DNA of 64,000 nt from Hericium rajendrae. Lineage: Eukaryota > Basidiomycota > Agaricomycetes > Russulales > Hericiaceae. Below are positions 1-12,402 of the stretch, in pieces (position 1 is the stretch's first letter; each line of letters opens with the position of its first letter). Below the pieces are notes generated by a model, which did not search any database, had not been told where the DNA came from, and saw only the letters and a list, made by a program, of their open reading frames with translations. A program made the position numbers and the translations under genes. The stretch is from the NCBI GenBank assembly GCA_033439255.1, contig CM065880.1:992001-1056000 (forward strand), in the 5' to 3' direction.

Positions 1-452
1 TGTCGTAATGAATTGTCTCTGATCGTTGCGCCAAGGTCTTCGAGTGATCAGCGAAGTGACCGACTTAGTAATTTCTTAGCTGGGCTGGTCAATGTGTTCG
101 CAAAAGTGGTATGCAAAGCACATCAGCAGGTCAAAGTTAGCACGTAGACTGCATATAGTCAAGTTGCATAGATACAAGCAGCGCTGTGCCGGGTATAAAA
201 GAGATGGACTACCTAATAACGTTTGCGTCTTCTCAGACCAGTGCGATACTAACCAAGAATCTTTCCATCCAGCACTATTGCTTCTTGGCCCTCAAACTCG
301 ACTGGACCTGCCTCAAAGAGCTTGCAATATGGGTATAAGAGTCGTACATCAGCCAGATGGGGATCACGACCCAGCTGCATCATGACGCAAGCACAGATTA
401 GCAAATAGGATACTCCGCCGGACCAACGGGAGACATACATGACATTCATGAA
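1..452. other. Left edge, 3' flank of the EBP-like gene
   Basis: No gene is supported here. A 66-codon open frame on the minus strand (249-449) follows directly after the stop codon of the EBP-like gene and encodes a short hydrophobic stretch. It could be a last exon reached by an unrecognised splice, but I see no convincing splice pair, and the family protein is already near full length without it. Confidence 0.4.
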
Positions 453-1220
<768 letters not shown>

Positions 1221-1760
1221 TTTCGTTTAGTTTGTGGGCCTGGGGTTGAGTGCGACAGTTCAAGCTGGACGGGGGGACTAGACGTGAGGAAGTTCAACTG
1301 CCTGTGGTGTGGGAAGACATTGTGAACTCATACCTGATCGTGAGCTTTTCGTGGAGAGATCTAGACCTTAGGATGATAGCGCCTCTGCAACACCTGGATC
1401 ACAAATCCAATAAGGCGAGCAGTTCGAGAACGTTGTGCTGGCAAGGAATGATGACACGGCCCTCCCCCGCGTCGGCAAACGCACTGTGCAGATATCGCGT
1501 TGCCAATATTGTAATTCATACGAAAATCGGTAGATCTTGTTTCCAGACCCCGAACATCGATGAGCGATCGTGACACGGGAAGCCAGGCACAAGAAGTGAT
1601 AGATAAAAGACTGCCAAATATACAATATATCAAACAGTAATATGAGGTACAATAGGTATACAAGAAGTGCCGCAATAGTGAGATGGAATCCCTATGTCTC
1701 GCAAGAACCAAGAAGAAAACTACATGAAAAGCGATCGATCGTCCATATCACATGCAAGGA
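1221..1760. other. Spacer between EBP-like gene and SGF29
   Basis: This 540-base stretch is the upstream region of the EBP-like gene and the 3' flank of SGF29, both on the minus strand. Open frames on both strands are short, overlap one another and show no family resemblance. No TATA box or repeat stands out. Confidence 0.5.
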
Positions 1761-3134
1761 TCATGGCCCCGGCCATTCGACGACCCATTGAGCGGGTACG
1801 GTATGGTGTTGGTTGTCATCGTCCTCGAACTGGAGCTTGTACATCGGGCCGACTTTCGCTCCATCCTGCCATGAATGAGAACATGAGCCAATCAAGATGA
1901 GTTAGCGAATAAGATTTTCTTACACGTCCGCTGGGTTGCAGTTCTCGAGGACTCCCTATAACTTCTGCTCGGTAGAAACAGCTGGTATCTGGATAGAGCG
2001 CCATGACCGTCGAGCCTGCTGGGAACTCCTGGTAGGCATTCAGATGTGACGCGCTTGTTGGCAGTGCGTCCGGATCAGGGAGAGGGATGATTGCACGGAG
2101 AGTAGTGTTGTAACGCCTTGATTGCAATCAGAGTGAATCGGCATTGGACAGAAATACATGTCAAACAAAACAACGTACTGTCCAGGCTGCCCATCTTCCT
2201 GCGGTTCCACATCCTGCACCTCATACCTTCCCAAAGTCAGCATCTACGCAGATCAGCACGAGCGAATGCCTCAAACCTATTTTTGTCCTGATTGATCGAC
2301 TTGGTCACCTTGGCCAAGATCCACGTCATGTCGTCCGTCTCGCCATTGGATCCTTCCGAGGGCTTCCCGGAATTCGAAGGCGGGTGGAACGCGACCATCC
2401 GGCCTTCTTGCAGAGGCAGCTGCTTCGCCAGCGCCTCTCTTCGTGCTTTGGGTTCCCGCGAGAACGGAATCATGGGCTGTGGGCCGACGGATCCCCGCTG
2501 ATGCGGGATGGATGAGCCGCGGCCGCTGGATGTCAGCGCGGGCGTCGAGGGCGTCGAGGTTCCTGGAGGCGAGTGTGCCCGTGGGCGTTTGCTGCGTTTC
2601 TCTGGGTTGGTCCTATTAGGAACGAAGGAATGCTAGGATACGGAGAGGCGATGACCTTGGGGTATCGACTCTGATGCTTTGCGCAGGGCGATGAGCACGT
2701 CTATTCGCTCTATAGCTTCATCTATTGCCCTTGGGTAAGAAACGAGGCGCTGTCAGCACGTGGCGTCCGACCCTGCCGTTCGGCGAATGGGCTGGCTCAC
2801 TTGACCTCTTTGTCCGAGTTGGCCTTGATGTCGTTGAGCGCGGACGTCAATTTCTTGTATATGGTCTTTACACCGTCGATGCCCTCCGCAGGCGGTGTGT
2901 CATCTGACGGCCATGCCGAGATGAGCCGGTTCACGCGGCCGATGGTTTCTTGCAGGGCAGTGTCGTTGCACAATTTGTTCAGTGCCGACAACGACATCAC
3001 TGCGTGAGACCAGCATTCGACTTCTGTGGGGAAAATAGTCAGAATTTTGCTAATGCCGATTTCATAATTTTTGAATGAATCAAACCTTCTGAGGATGCGG
3101 GCCTCTTTGACACGCCTCTCCTGCGTTCTGTCAT
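1761..3134 (-). CDS. SGF29: SGF29, SAGA complex histone H3K4me reader
   Basis: Sgf29 is the SAGA/ADA subunit whose C-terminal tandem Tudor domain binds H3 methylated on lysine 4 and so anchors the Gcn5 acetyltransferase on promoters. Seven exons can be placed: 3134-3086, 3023-2801, 2729-2656, 2601-2277, 2226-2179, 2116-1924 and 1865-1761. They give 338 residues with every splice in phase, close to the family length. The N-terminal half is helical and ends in a Ser/Pro/Thr-rich linker. The Tudor half shows WILAKV, then RYEVQDVEPQED spliced across 2277/2226, then ALYPDTSCFYRAEV, and ends with YKLQFEDDD and a terminal VVEWPGP. The ATG at 3134 is chosen because it opens a 16-codon exon joining in phase to EVECWSHAV. 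This gene carries no indel. Confidence 0.93.
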
Positions 3135-4110
3135 GACTGTCCCTGAACAAGACGAAACACTACCGAGGTATGAGTAAATGAAGAAGTGATATGATGTCTG
3201 ATTCTGTTTTCGAGTAAGCTATAGGAGCTATGCAGATCAGTCGATTAAGAGACGAGCAGGGCTTGAGGATGACGTGTGAGTAAGTGTTCCAATTGCGATG
3301 TGTTGCTCGCGACAGTCCGAAAGCACACAATGCACGGCCAAGGACCCGGTTCCGGGTCTCAGGCCACGTTTTCTTACACAATTGCGTCATTCGCTTTGTG
3401 ACATCTCGCTTGAGTGTCACAACTACTGTCGAGACAAAGGACCCCTTGCCGCAAACAAGGCTCAGAGCACACGAGGGACCTGTTGTTTGTAGGTAAAAAA
3501 GAATACACGCTGATGTTTGATGAATCCCTGTGTTGTAGCACCACTGGCACCGGTGGGGGCGCGTGTCGACGTATGTCGCCACGATGCCGAAGGGATGCCT
3601 TGAACCTTCACGATCAGATCTCATTACTTGAAGCTTCCTTCCTTCCTCTATCGAAGTACTTTGCAAGCTGAGACCAGCCAAGACGGATTCCGCATCTGAA
3701 ATGTCAGATGGCTTGGATGGGTGCTTGCAGCTAGCAGGCTAGTAGTAGCAGAGATATGAAATTTTGCACAACAAAGAGAATTTCTCGTCGATGTGCAAAG
3801 CCTACCCATATGCTACGGACCTCATCGCTTTCAGCTCGTACAGGTCACGATCTAGATTTCGCACGGCTACCCATTCATATACTTGTATATAATTACACCC
3901 AAGGAGCCTGATAAGTATCGGGCGAAGGAGCAGGGGCCCCGCTCCGGAGAAGTACGACTCGGACATCACTGGCGAAGACTTATTATGTAATTTCTGGAAA
4001 GGCCAAGTCTTCCCGGAACACCTCCTCGTTGCACCGTACAGTGACACGAGGCCTTAGATCTTAGACCTTGAGGGACACATGTACCTCCATCACAGGGAGG
4101 TACCTCCGCT
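3135..4110. other. Spacer, no supported gene
   Basis: This is the upstream region of SGF29 and the region before the duplicated C2H2 unit. A 173-codon open frame on the minus strand (3160-3681) has no recognisable domain, membrane pattern or splice context, and its composition looks like non-coding DNA left open by chance. Confidence 0.5.
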
Positions 4111-4171
4111 GCCATCTCGCCACAGCGCAAACGCTAGATATCCCTCACAGCACCGTCCCAACCATGTCGCC

Positions 4172-4178
4172 TATAAAA
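4172..4178 (+). promoter_or_regulatory. TATA box of C2H2 gene copy 1
   Basis: TATAAAA lies 110 bases upstream of the chosen start codon at 4288 in a pyrimidine-rich leader. The box and about 40 flanking bases are conserved in the second copy at 6623-6629, supporting a real core promoter. An ATG just upstream of the box (4164) opens a frame through the leader, but that frame is not conserved in sequence between copies. Confidence 0.6.
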
Positions 4179-4287
4179 TCCTTTGTTACCCATTCTCTCA
4201 GGTTCTCGTCAGTCCACTCCTCTGTGCCTCCACCCTCCACCTTCGATATCCTCCACCTCCACCTCCATCTCCCTTCACTGTTCCTCA

Positions 4288-5503
4288 ATGGCAGAACTCT
4301 CCCTTCGTCTCAAAGCCGACAATGATGCTCGCCCCAGTGTCGAAAACGCCGAGTCCGAGAATCCCTGCGTTCCCTTCACCTGGTTGGTGTTCTGGCTTAT
4401 TCCTGACTTAGAGGCCATCCCCGAGTCTGGCGGCGTCGATCCTGACCCGTTTGACGAGATTGAGCTTCAATACCCTTCCCAAACTATGGCTGGTCCCGGA
4501 CCGGAGATGTATGGCGGTATCGATCCCAGCCCAGACGCGTTTGACGGGATGGGTTCGCCGTACCCTCCCCCCATCACCTCCACTATCCGTTCACCGTCCC
4601 CGCTCATCCACAATAGTCTCTTAGACAGCTGCAACAACTCAGATGTTATTGATGGGGTGATTCACTATGCACCTTTGGAAGCACATTCTTCTGCCTTCTT
4701 GTGAGTTGATTGAATCATTCATCGAGGTATCTCCTTATAACGTCCACTTTCATCGTAGCCCCGAGGCCCCCTTCTGCTTTGCCTCGGAAGAGCAGCCTTT
4801 TCCAGCCTCGTCGCCAGCCCTGAGCTTCGATTCCCGTAATGCTCTCCAGCTTGACTTTGGGCTCGACAGTCCGGTCTTCGCTCAGTCCGCGTCCATGACC
4901 GTAGAACAGGTCACGACACCGGATTCGCCGCAGCCGTCGTGTGCCAAGATGAACAGTGTCGCGCTTCCCGAGGTCGCGGAGGAGAGCGCGGGGCTGGACA
5001 GCCCTGAAGACGCGAGCGACCAGGAGTACGTCCCGTTCACGCGTAGCACCATGGGCAAGCACCGTCGCGTCGCCCGATCCAGCTCGAACGCGTCTCACGT
5101 GACCGATGAACGCCCGCGCCCGGCCCTTCCTTCGCGCAACGTCCAACTGCCCCTTCCTCTCTCTCGCCCTCTCTTCGCCGGGCGATACGTTTTCTTCATT
5201 CATTTCTGAGGTCAATCCATGGCTTTGTGTCTGCGGGTGGGAGCAGAAGAATCACCGCATGCCCGACCTTAAACGCCATATCCGTAGCCATATGCAAGCG
5301 GCGGGACCGGCGCGATGGGTCTGTTGTGGGTGCCCCTCGCGCAGGCCCCAGCTCATGTTTCGGGGTTCCGCACCTTGATACATAACGGTCAGGTCATGGT
5401 CGGCGGCTGCAACAAGACGTTCAGCAGGCGCGACGCTCTGAGGCGACACTTGCAGAACGAGAACAACCACTGCATCGGCGAAGTGGTTGAGCAGTCTCTC
5501 TGA
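4288..5503 (+). CDS. Agaricomycete C2H2-type zinc-finger protein, copy 1 (frame broken)
   Basis: This is a probable DNA-binding protein of the agaricomycete C2H2 family. Exon 1 (4288-4700) encodes an acidic, Pro-rich N-terminus beginning [10 protein letters not shown]. The intron is 4701-4758, and exon 2 follows. A basic Arg/Pro-rich linker leads to a zinc-finger block with [20 protein letters not shown] and a second finger ending [15 protein letters not shown]. The frame breaks twice. One shift lies between the linker and the first finger (about 5170-5195). The other is at 5328-5330, where GGG stands in place of the GGGG of copy 2 (7772-7775) and throws the second finger out of frame. Either the copy is a pseudogene or the assembly has homopolymer errors; other genes in the window make the second explanation likely. 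The role is unknown beyond probable regulation of transcription. Confidence 0.7.
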
Positions 5504-5885
5504 GTTTCTCTTCTTTCTGTAGCATTGTTCCATATCGTCTGGATCTCAAAATCTGCTTTTGGTTCGTCCGGTTTCTCTTGCTTATAAATATTCAAACTAA
5601 TTTTTCGCGCATTCAGTTGTACAATATCTCGACTGGAGTCTGTCCTGTCTGACGACGCGGTGAAGGCCGCAGGCAATGCATCCTGTTGTTCTCCGATTAT
5701 AACCATAGATGTCATATTTTTCGCTTCTCTTCACACCGGTTACAATCATTTGTTGTCTTTCATCTCTCGTTTTCGCATCTGCTTTCGCTTGTTTTCCTGT
5801 GTTTTTGATACCATCATCTACTGTCTCACGTTCGTGTTACTCACCTGAATAGCTTTATTACTTACTCGATCAACATTCAATGGAT

Positions 5886-6569
5886 TTACTACTCTTCTTT
5901 CCAGACGTGAAGACGCAGTGCTTCCGACTTGAAATGGTAGACATGAAAGGAGCTGTCGCACCAAACTACGACGACGAAAAGTTGGATATCAAGTCCTGGC
6001 AGCACGTATCTCGAGGCGTGTCGTCGAGATCAGGACATCTTTTCAAGCATGATGATGTCATTATCTTGAGACTTTTTATGTGTCCTCCCAAAATCTCCAA
6101 GAATGATTGAACCTCTTTACACGTCCTTTTCAATGACAAAGTTCCAAAGACTTTCCCCTTCATCGGCATCTGCGAAGGAACAGAATCCATTCGCGAGCTG
6201 ATGGTGGTAGTGTCGATATAATTCTCGGGTGCCTTTAGCGACGTTCGTCGACTTACAAGCATTTCTGGTTACCTACAGACGCACATCCCATTCTTTCAAC
6301 TCCAACTCACCATCTCCGACTAGGTTCCGGCGCATCCAGAATACTGTCTAGGGGATGCGTCGGTCCAATCGCATAGAGATCAGCCCGTGAGAATTGGAAA
6401 GGTCGCAGCTGGGCCGTTGGGCCGAGCGATCTCGATGAGAAAAGTATGGCGCCTCGAGGTCGACTCGTGTCGAGCCTCGTTGCAGTCCCTTTTTAGCGCC
6501 TTCCCTCTACATCTTATCTGAACCCCCTCCTATAAACACGTCTCGTTTGTGAGATCACAATTCTTTGTA
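5886..6569. other. Spacer between the two duplicated C2H2 units
   Basis: This 680-base stretch belongs to neither duplicate. It contains only short open frames, the longest 98 codons on the minus strand (5966-6262), none recognised. A second TATA-like motif, TATAAAC near 6531, lies upstream of copy 2. I see no remnant of a mobile element that could have mediated the duplication. Confidence 0.5.
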
Positions 6570-6622
6570 CCGCCAGGCGCGACACCAGATATCCCTCACA
6601 GCACCGTCCCCGACATGTCGCC

Positions 6623-6629
6623 TATAAAA
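6623..6629 (+). promoter_or_regulatory. TATA box of C2H2 gene copy 2
   Basis: TATAAAA lies 120 bases upstream of the chosen ATG at 6749, in the same context as in copy 1. Confidence 0.6.
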
Positions 6630-6748
6630 TGCTTTGTTATTCATCCCTCCAAGCCTTCATCAATCGACTCCTCTGCGCCTCCGCTCTCCGCCCTCGATGT
6701 CCTCCACCCTCGATGTCCTCCACGTCTACTTCCATTCGCCGTTCTTCA

Positions 6749-7957
6749 ATGGTTGAGCTCCGCGCTCCCGATTTCCTTGACTGGATCTTTAAGGGGGGCG
6801 TTGACCCCAATTTGTTGGAGCTTCTCCACATCTGCTCCGAGGACGATCCCCATACCACGCCCGCGCCCGGACCGGAGCAGTCTGGCGACGTCGATCCCGA
6901 CGCGTTCGACGACATGGGCCTTCAGTACTCTCCACAGACTACCCTCACCCCCGCTTCAGACGCGTTTGACGGCATGGACCTCCAATACCCTCCTCACGCC
7001 AGTCCCGCCATCCGTTCGCCGTCACCATGCGTCCATGATAGTCTCTTAGACAGCCGTAAACGACTCGGACGACAGCGACTCGGACGCCGTTAACGAGGTG
7101 GTTCCCTATGTGCCGTTCAAAGCAAGTCCTTCTGCATTCCTGTAAGTCGATCGCATCATCGCTTGAGTATCTTCTTATGACCTATGTTTGTATTGTAGTT
7201 CCAAGGCTCCCTTCCGCTTTGCCTCGGAAGAGCATTTCCCTGCACCGTCGCTGGCTCCGAGCTTCGACTCCCATAATGCCCTCCAACTTGACTTAGGTCT
7301 TCAGACTCCGGCCTTCGCCCAGTCCGCATCCGTCACTGTCCAACAGGTCATCACACCCGCTTCGCCGCGTCCGTCGCGTACCAGGACGAACGATGTCGCG
7401 CTTCTCGAGGCCGCACTTCATTCGGAGGACGCGGGCCCTGACATTGACGACGACGCGGGCGACGAGGAGTACGTTCCGCCCACGCGTAGCACCACGCGCA
7501 AACGCCGTCGCGTCGCCCGATCCAGCTCGTACGCGTCTCACGTGCCCACTAAGCGCCCGCGGCCCGCCCTCCCCCCGCGCAACATCCAGCTGCCCCTCCT
7601 TCCCGATTCCCCCTCGACTGTCCCGCAGACATCCTTTCTCTCTTCATCTCTGAGGGCAACCCATGGCTTTGCGTCTGCGGATGGGAGCAGAAGAATCACC
7701 GCATGCCCGACCTCAAGCGACACATCCGCACGCACACGCAAGACTTTGAGCCCGCGCGATGGGTCTGCTGTGGGGTGCCCCTGGCGCAGGCCCCGGCCGG
7801 CGTCTCGACGCTCCATCCCGTGGTCCATAACGGCGAACTCAGAGTTGGCGGCTGCATGGCGAAGTTCAGCAGGCGCGATGCGCTCAGGCGACACTTGCAG
7901 AACGAGAACATCCACTGCATCGGCGAAGTGGTCGAGCAGCCCCTGTATAACCTCTAA
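6749..7957 (+). CDS. Agaricomycete C2H2-type zinc-finger protein, copy 2 (frame broken)
   Basis: This is a paralogue of the gene at 4288-5503 with the same two-exon plan: exon 1 6749-7141, intron 7142-7198, then exon 2. The zinc-finger end is open here and reads through WVCCGVPLAQAP to [16 protein letters not shown] and a short tail ending EQPLYNL. Exon 1 has one base too many near 7058-7060: after SLLDS the frame must shift to read the acidic NDSDDSDSD stretch and splice in phase with PFRFASEE. A second shift near 7630 is needed before DILSLFISEGNPW, where one base seems to be missing. Breaks sit at different places in the two copies, so neither was copied from an already broken gene. Confidence 0.7.
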
Positions 7958-8563
7958 GCCCCTCTTCCTCTTGCAGCATCGCTCCATGTCTCGACTGGTT
8001 CCCCAAATCTGTTGTTTGGTTCGTCTCTTCGCCTTTGCTTTTATTGACATAAGGACTAACACTTCGCCTTTAGTTGTGCGATATCATGACTCCAATCTGT
8101 CCCGCCTGACGATGCCGCAAGGCCGTCGGCATTATACCTTGATGTGTTGTTTTGTTCTCTGCCAAAAGATATAGTCATATCCACATATTTTTTCTCTTCA
8201 CCTGGTTTCGATCGCTTCCTGTACTCGTATCACGTCTGACTCCTGCTTTTGCTTCATTACTTACTTCGCTCATGTTTTCGATACCATCGTCTGCCGCTTT
8301 GCGTTCCGTGTCACTTTCTTGGATAGCTTTTGTACTTTACTTGAACAACATGCAATGTATTTGCTGCTTTTCTAATCAGGCCGTTGCAACGCATCTGTAA
8401 TTTCGATGCAAAGAGGTATGATATATGACGAAAACAGCGTGAGGGGAGTACAGGGTCTTCGCCGCGCATGCCAAGACGAATGCCAAACTGGGACGATGGG
8501 AAGGTTGGACGCCAACGAAGAGCAGCTCGGTTGCAGTTTGGATCAGCCATATACAGTGCGGCG

Positions 8564-9769
8564 CTACGAAGCTTCTTCCTGAGCAGCACATATTCTCTCG
8601 TCGACTGTCCGAACTTGATGACTGTCATGCGCTTAACGTCAGTATATATGCAACGCGAAAAACCGTCGAGGAGACGAGCAGAGCAGACTTACCATCGGTC
8701 GCTTTGAGTTCGTAGAAGCGCGTCGTTGGGATTGCCTCGCCATTGACATACGTGCCATTCGTAGACTCGAGGTCGATGATGAAGGGTCTGGGGTGCAAGG
8801 AAAATTAGTGATCGTGCGATCGTGGATCGGGATGACGTACTTGACTGCAGCTTTCGTGACGCCAAATTCGTCTTTCGTTTGTACATTTCGGTCTGTAATC
8901 GATCTTGGTGAGTCCAGAGATCTCGGAGAAATAAGCATTGAATACATACATTGAATTACGGCGTGCTGTTTCGAACAGGACGGGTGGTCGATGGCGATGT
9001 CTGCCACAGTCCGGTCTCTCCCAATGAGATACGCGCTCTGCCTATGGATATGCAACATCTCTGCAATGGAAGGACCATGGTGGTCAGCACAACCCGTCCA
9101 TGCAGAAAGACGATCCAAATACGCACCAACTTGCTCATTCCCCTTGAACACATATAATCGCCATCCAACCATCGGCTTCCGCGCCTCGGGCGGCTCATTG
9201 TACTTCAGCAGTGTGGTCGTCCCATCCGACTTCTTCACCACGTTCGTCTCCGCGGCGAGCAGCCCCGACGGCCTGAAGTTCGGCTTGCTCTTGTCTTCCG
9301 GCGGCACGGATCCCGCGTCTGCCTTCGACAGTGAGCGCGTGTGCGAACGTCGCTGGCGCGGAGATGCTGAGCGTCGCGAGGACCCACCGCGCCGGTCGCG
9401 ATCCTGGTCGCGGTCTCGGGATCTGTCGCGCGGGCGGTCAAGTCGGCGGTCTTGGTCGTGGTTTTCTTCGCGTGGCCTGTCTCTGCGTCTTCGGTCGTCT
9501 CGGTGGTCGTCCCGGTATCTCCTGCTGTCCCGCTCTCGGTCATCATCCCGGTACTTCCTGCTATCCCGCTCCCTCTCCCTCCCTCCGTCTCTATCTCTGC
9601 CTTCCAGCCTCTCATCCCGCCGTCTGGAGTCCTCGCCACGGTCCCTTGTGTCCTCTCTTCTTCGGTCATAGCCACGGTCATAGCCGTCGAAGTCGCGGCG
9701 CTTGGATTGTCTGTCATCGTCGCGGAAGCGGCGGGCTGACGACCCTGGAGATGGGGCTCGTCTTGACAT
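8564..9769 (-). CDS. SNIP1/Pml1-type FHA-domain splicing factor
   Basis: The family is the FHA-domain protein of the RES complex (yeast Pml1, animal SNIP1), which acts in pre-mRNA splicing and nuclear retention. The first exon (9769-9127) encodes a long Arg/Asp/Ser repeat region, then the conserved FRPSGLLA segment and the start of the FHA fold with WRLYVFKG. Further exons at 9060-8950, 8892-8841, 8787-8693 and from 8621 give YLIGRDRTVADI, PSCSKQHAVIQ, IIDLESTNGTYVNG and FGQSTREYVLL. The phosphothreonine-binding residues of the FHA fold (GR, S..H, NG) are present. The family normally stops within a few residues of EYVLL. Here the frame runs on to 8311 as an unrelated tail, while one added base near 8578-8582 would give a short acidic end at 8564. 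I take 8564 as the true end. Confidence 0.85.
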
Positions 9770-10152
9770 AGTGTTTCGTGATACTTGGTGAGAGCAGCTC
9801 GTCCGCCCGAGGACTGCACGCGAGGAAAGGTGGGGTTGTCAGGAAATGTTGTCGAGTTGAGACGAGGAGCAAGTTGTCAGCTAAACGCCTGTAAGCGCCC
9901 GTCAAAACAGACAGGATCCCAATATGGAAACGTTCAGTGACTTCAGTACTCCTCCTGGCACCTGGCACAGACGCTCAACGTTCAACATCTCGACGTCAAT
10001 CATGCAATGGTCGCTATGCGCAAGGCTGCAGGCAAGCAAAGTCTTAAAGTCCCGTATTATTTATGTAGAATGACTATTTACAGCGAAAGATCGTTCAAGT
10101 AAAGAGTGACGGTTTGAATAGCAATAAGTTAGGCCAGCCTCGCAGTGTCCAC
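9770..10152. other. Upstream region of the FHA gene and 3' flank of the lipase
   Basis: This 380-base spacer separates two minus-strand genes. It must hold the FHA gene promoter. No TATA box is obvious and no further coding signal is seen. Confidence 0.5.
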
Positions 10153-11308
10153 TCAGACGCAGGCACTTGTTCCCATGCTGATCCCTTCGTACGGCCCCAA
10201 ATGATTCGCGACGCTTCCATCCAGGATGTTCGGGACAGTCTTGATGGTGCACTGGCTGTCGGTCGCATCGTCGTCGCCTGAGCACGCAACGGCATTTCCC
10301 GGCGAACGATATGCACCTCGCCCTTCGGATGCTCAAAGCCGAGGAAGCGCCCCGGGACGATGGGGACGAGATCGTGCTCGTTGTTCACGCGCGTGAAGTC
10401 GGAGATCTGCTGGTCGAAGAAGGTCACGAAGTCCTGGTTGCCGACGCGCGGCGTGCCATACGTGACGCCCTTGATCGTCGTGCCGCTCGGGAGGTTGAGC
10501 TTCATGAAAAGGGTTTCAAGCTCTGACAGCGCGCCACCAAGGGAGTGGCCGATCTGCGTTCAAGAAAGGTAAGGGATACAGCCATGAAGTAGGCCTGGAA
10601 TTTCCACGCACCAAGGTCACACTGGTCGCTGAGTTCTGCATCATGAGCTTCTTGACCTCGTCCAGGATCTGACTGGCAGTCTTCTGGTGCTCGTCCGCAA
10701 AACCCGAATGGACCTCCACGCCGTTCGGGACGTTAGGGAACAAGGTAGAGTTCAGCGCCTCCTTGGGGATATCAATATCCGTCAGATCAGACTCCCTGCA
10801 AGGCGAAGGTCAGTAAGTTAGGCTTTACCAAGAAAACCTCAGGATACGTACAGTTGCGTGGGATTGGTGCCTTGATGAGCAACGACGACCGTCTTCTGGT
10901 CTGGCCAGAAACCCACGAAGACTGACATAGACGATATCAGGAAATGGAGGCGATGAGATGCGGATGCAACTCACAGAACTCTTCCGCATTTCCATCACCT
11001 CCGGTCAGAGTCGGCTCAAACCCTGGCAATGCGTCGCATGCCTCTGCAAGTGAATGTTCAGTCTCTTGTATCGCAGTGGAAAATCAAGTATTCTCACGGC
11101 CGCACTTCCAACCCTGGATCTTGCTGGGGTCGCAGTATGCTGCGCGCGCGAATTGAGTAAACGGTGCGAAGGCCGCGAGCTGGTCAGCGGTCAGCGCCGT
11201 CGCGTCGCGCGGGCGAAGTCCGAACCCGGTCGGAACAGCGGAGACCAGTCCCGCGCTGTTCAACAGCGCGGAAAAGGCGATGGAAAGAACGAACGAAGGA
11301 GAAAACAT
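10153..11308 (-). CDS. Secreted class-3 lipase (alpha/beta hydrolase)
   Basis: This is a triacylglycerol lipase-type enzyme of the fungal lipase class 3 family, probably extracellular. The ATG at 11308 starts a clear signal peptide (MFSPSFVLSIAFSALL followed by GLVSA). Then come FTQFARAAYCDPSKI, the HQGT oxyanion region (VVVAHQGTNPTQL), and the nucleophile elbow GHSLGGAL with the catalytic Ser. TRVNNEHDLVPIVP carries the catalytic Asp, and a late Asn-His-Leu-Gly segment carries the His. The protein ends with GISMGTSACV. Five or six exons are separated by introns of about 50-60 bases. Near 10305-10306 one base is missing: the frame EVHIV must shift to read PGNAVACSGDDDATDSQC. A lost T in a short T run (AA on the plus strand) would explain it. 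Confidence 0.88.
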
Positions 11309-12402
11309 CGAGAATAGAACGCGAGAAAATTTGGAGACCGGCCACGGTCAGAAACAGATGATCTCCTGTAGTTTAAATAGTTCGAGCATGATGGTCGCCG
11401 CCTCCTGCGCAAGGGGCGCTAGATGGGATAACAACGAACACGAGAAACCGTCAATGATTTTCTGGTTGCACAGGTTTGATGGGAATCTTGGCATGATTGG
11501 ATTTCGACTCGACAGAAGACTGCTGCTGCTGTGAAATTCCGCCCGCCAGACGAGCCATTGCCGCATGTCGGTTTGTCAAAGATCGTCCACAAAAACCTGA
11601 TCCTTACGAATCACGTCCGCTCATCCTCGCGCAACAAAGTCTGTAGAACACAAAGAGAAGATGAGGACAACAGCTAAACGCGATTCAATTCTATGCATAC
11701 ATGCCACACGCACCGCAAACAAAGAGTACATGATCGCTGCGGTATGCGAGGCCACAGCAGGCTGTAGCAGGATATCGGCTGAGGCACCAACGGACTTTAG
11801 CTGCTTATAAGGGGAACATCTGTGTATCTTCCAAACGCAAACGTAACATCAATCCACATGGTAACAACGATGCCATATACGTGACCTGATGGTAGGCAGC
11901 ACTCACAATCAAATCCAGAGCAGCCACCTCATCAGCATGGCTCTCAGCATCTGATTTTCGTATGAATCCGCGGCTTCATGGCCCTGTGCGTTGTGGGACA
12001 GCATGGTGCTGCGCTGACGAAGTATGCCGACCATAGAACTAGTTTGACGATCAAGAGAGTCTACCAGGGCACAGGTGACGTTGTGATGATCTCTGCAAGA
12101 TGGACTACAATTGCGCACAAGCTGTCGGCCGGAGAGACGGAGCGGTGTCTAGCGGTGTCGCCGTGTCGGCTGCTGCGGTTGGCTGGGCCCGCCAGTGCCT
12201 CGGTCTGCCTCGGTAGCAGCATGGAACCGATTGCATCATACCTCGCTCAGTTTGTCGGCGTTGGCGGCGAGTTCTCATCCTATCTCCTGTGATACACCCA
12301 CAACGATACTCCCATTCGTGAGTTATACCATAGTGGTTCCTCGTAAAATTTGCCTGAGTCTTCTCTGCTGACCGCAGACCGTGATATCGAAGCTTTAGCA
12401 TC
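11309..12402. other. Divergent intergenic region, lipase / sirtuin
   Basis: About 1.1 kb between the minus-strand lipase and the plus-strand sirtuin, so it carries both promoters. Open frames of 60-150 codons on both strands overlap one another and show no family features. I see no repeat or RNA gene. Confidence 0.5.

Larger units (their letters stand above)
4115..5885 (+). repeat. Tandem duplication unit, copy 1
   Basis: This unit holds promoter, gene and 3' flank of a C2H2 protein and matches 6570-8380 along its length. The similarity starts just before the shared stretch ATATCCCTCACAGCACCGTC, covers the TATA box, both exons and the intron, and runs on through the 3' flank to a shared TTTGATACCATC segment. 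The copies have diverged clearly, so the duplication is not recent. Boundaries are approximate to about 50 bases. Confidence 0.8.
6570..8380 (+). repeat. Tandem duplication unit, copy 2
   Basis: This is the partner of 4115-5885 in direct orientation. It contains the second C2H2 gene with its own conserved TATA box and the homologous 3' flank. Its downstream end runs close to the convergent FHA gene. Confidence 0.8.

Noticed and set aside
3160-3681. 173-codon minus-strand open frame next to SGF29
   Set aside because: It has no recognisable family features and overlaps short frames on the plus strand; probably chance.
8991-9771. Plus-strand open frames of up to 226 codons rich in Ser/Arg
   Set aside because: They mirror the Arg/Asp/Ser repeats of the minus-strand FHA gene. 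The ordered FHA motifs are on the minus strand.
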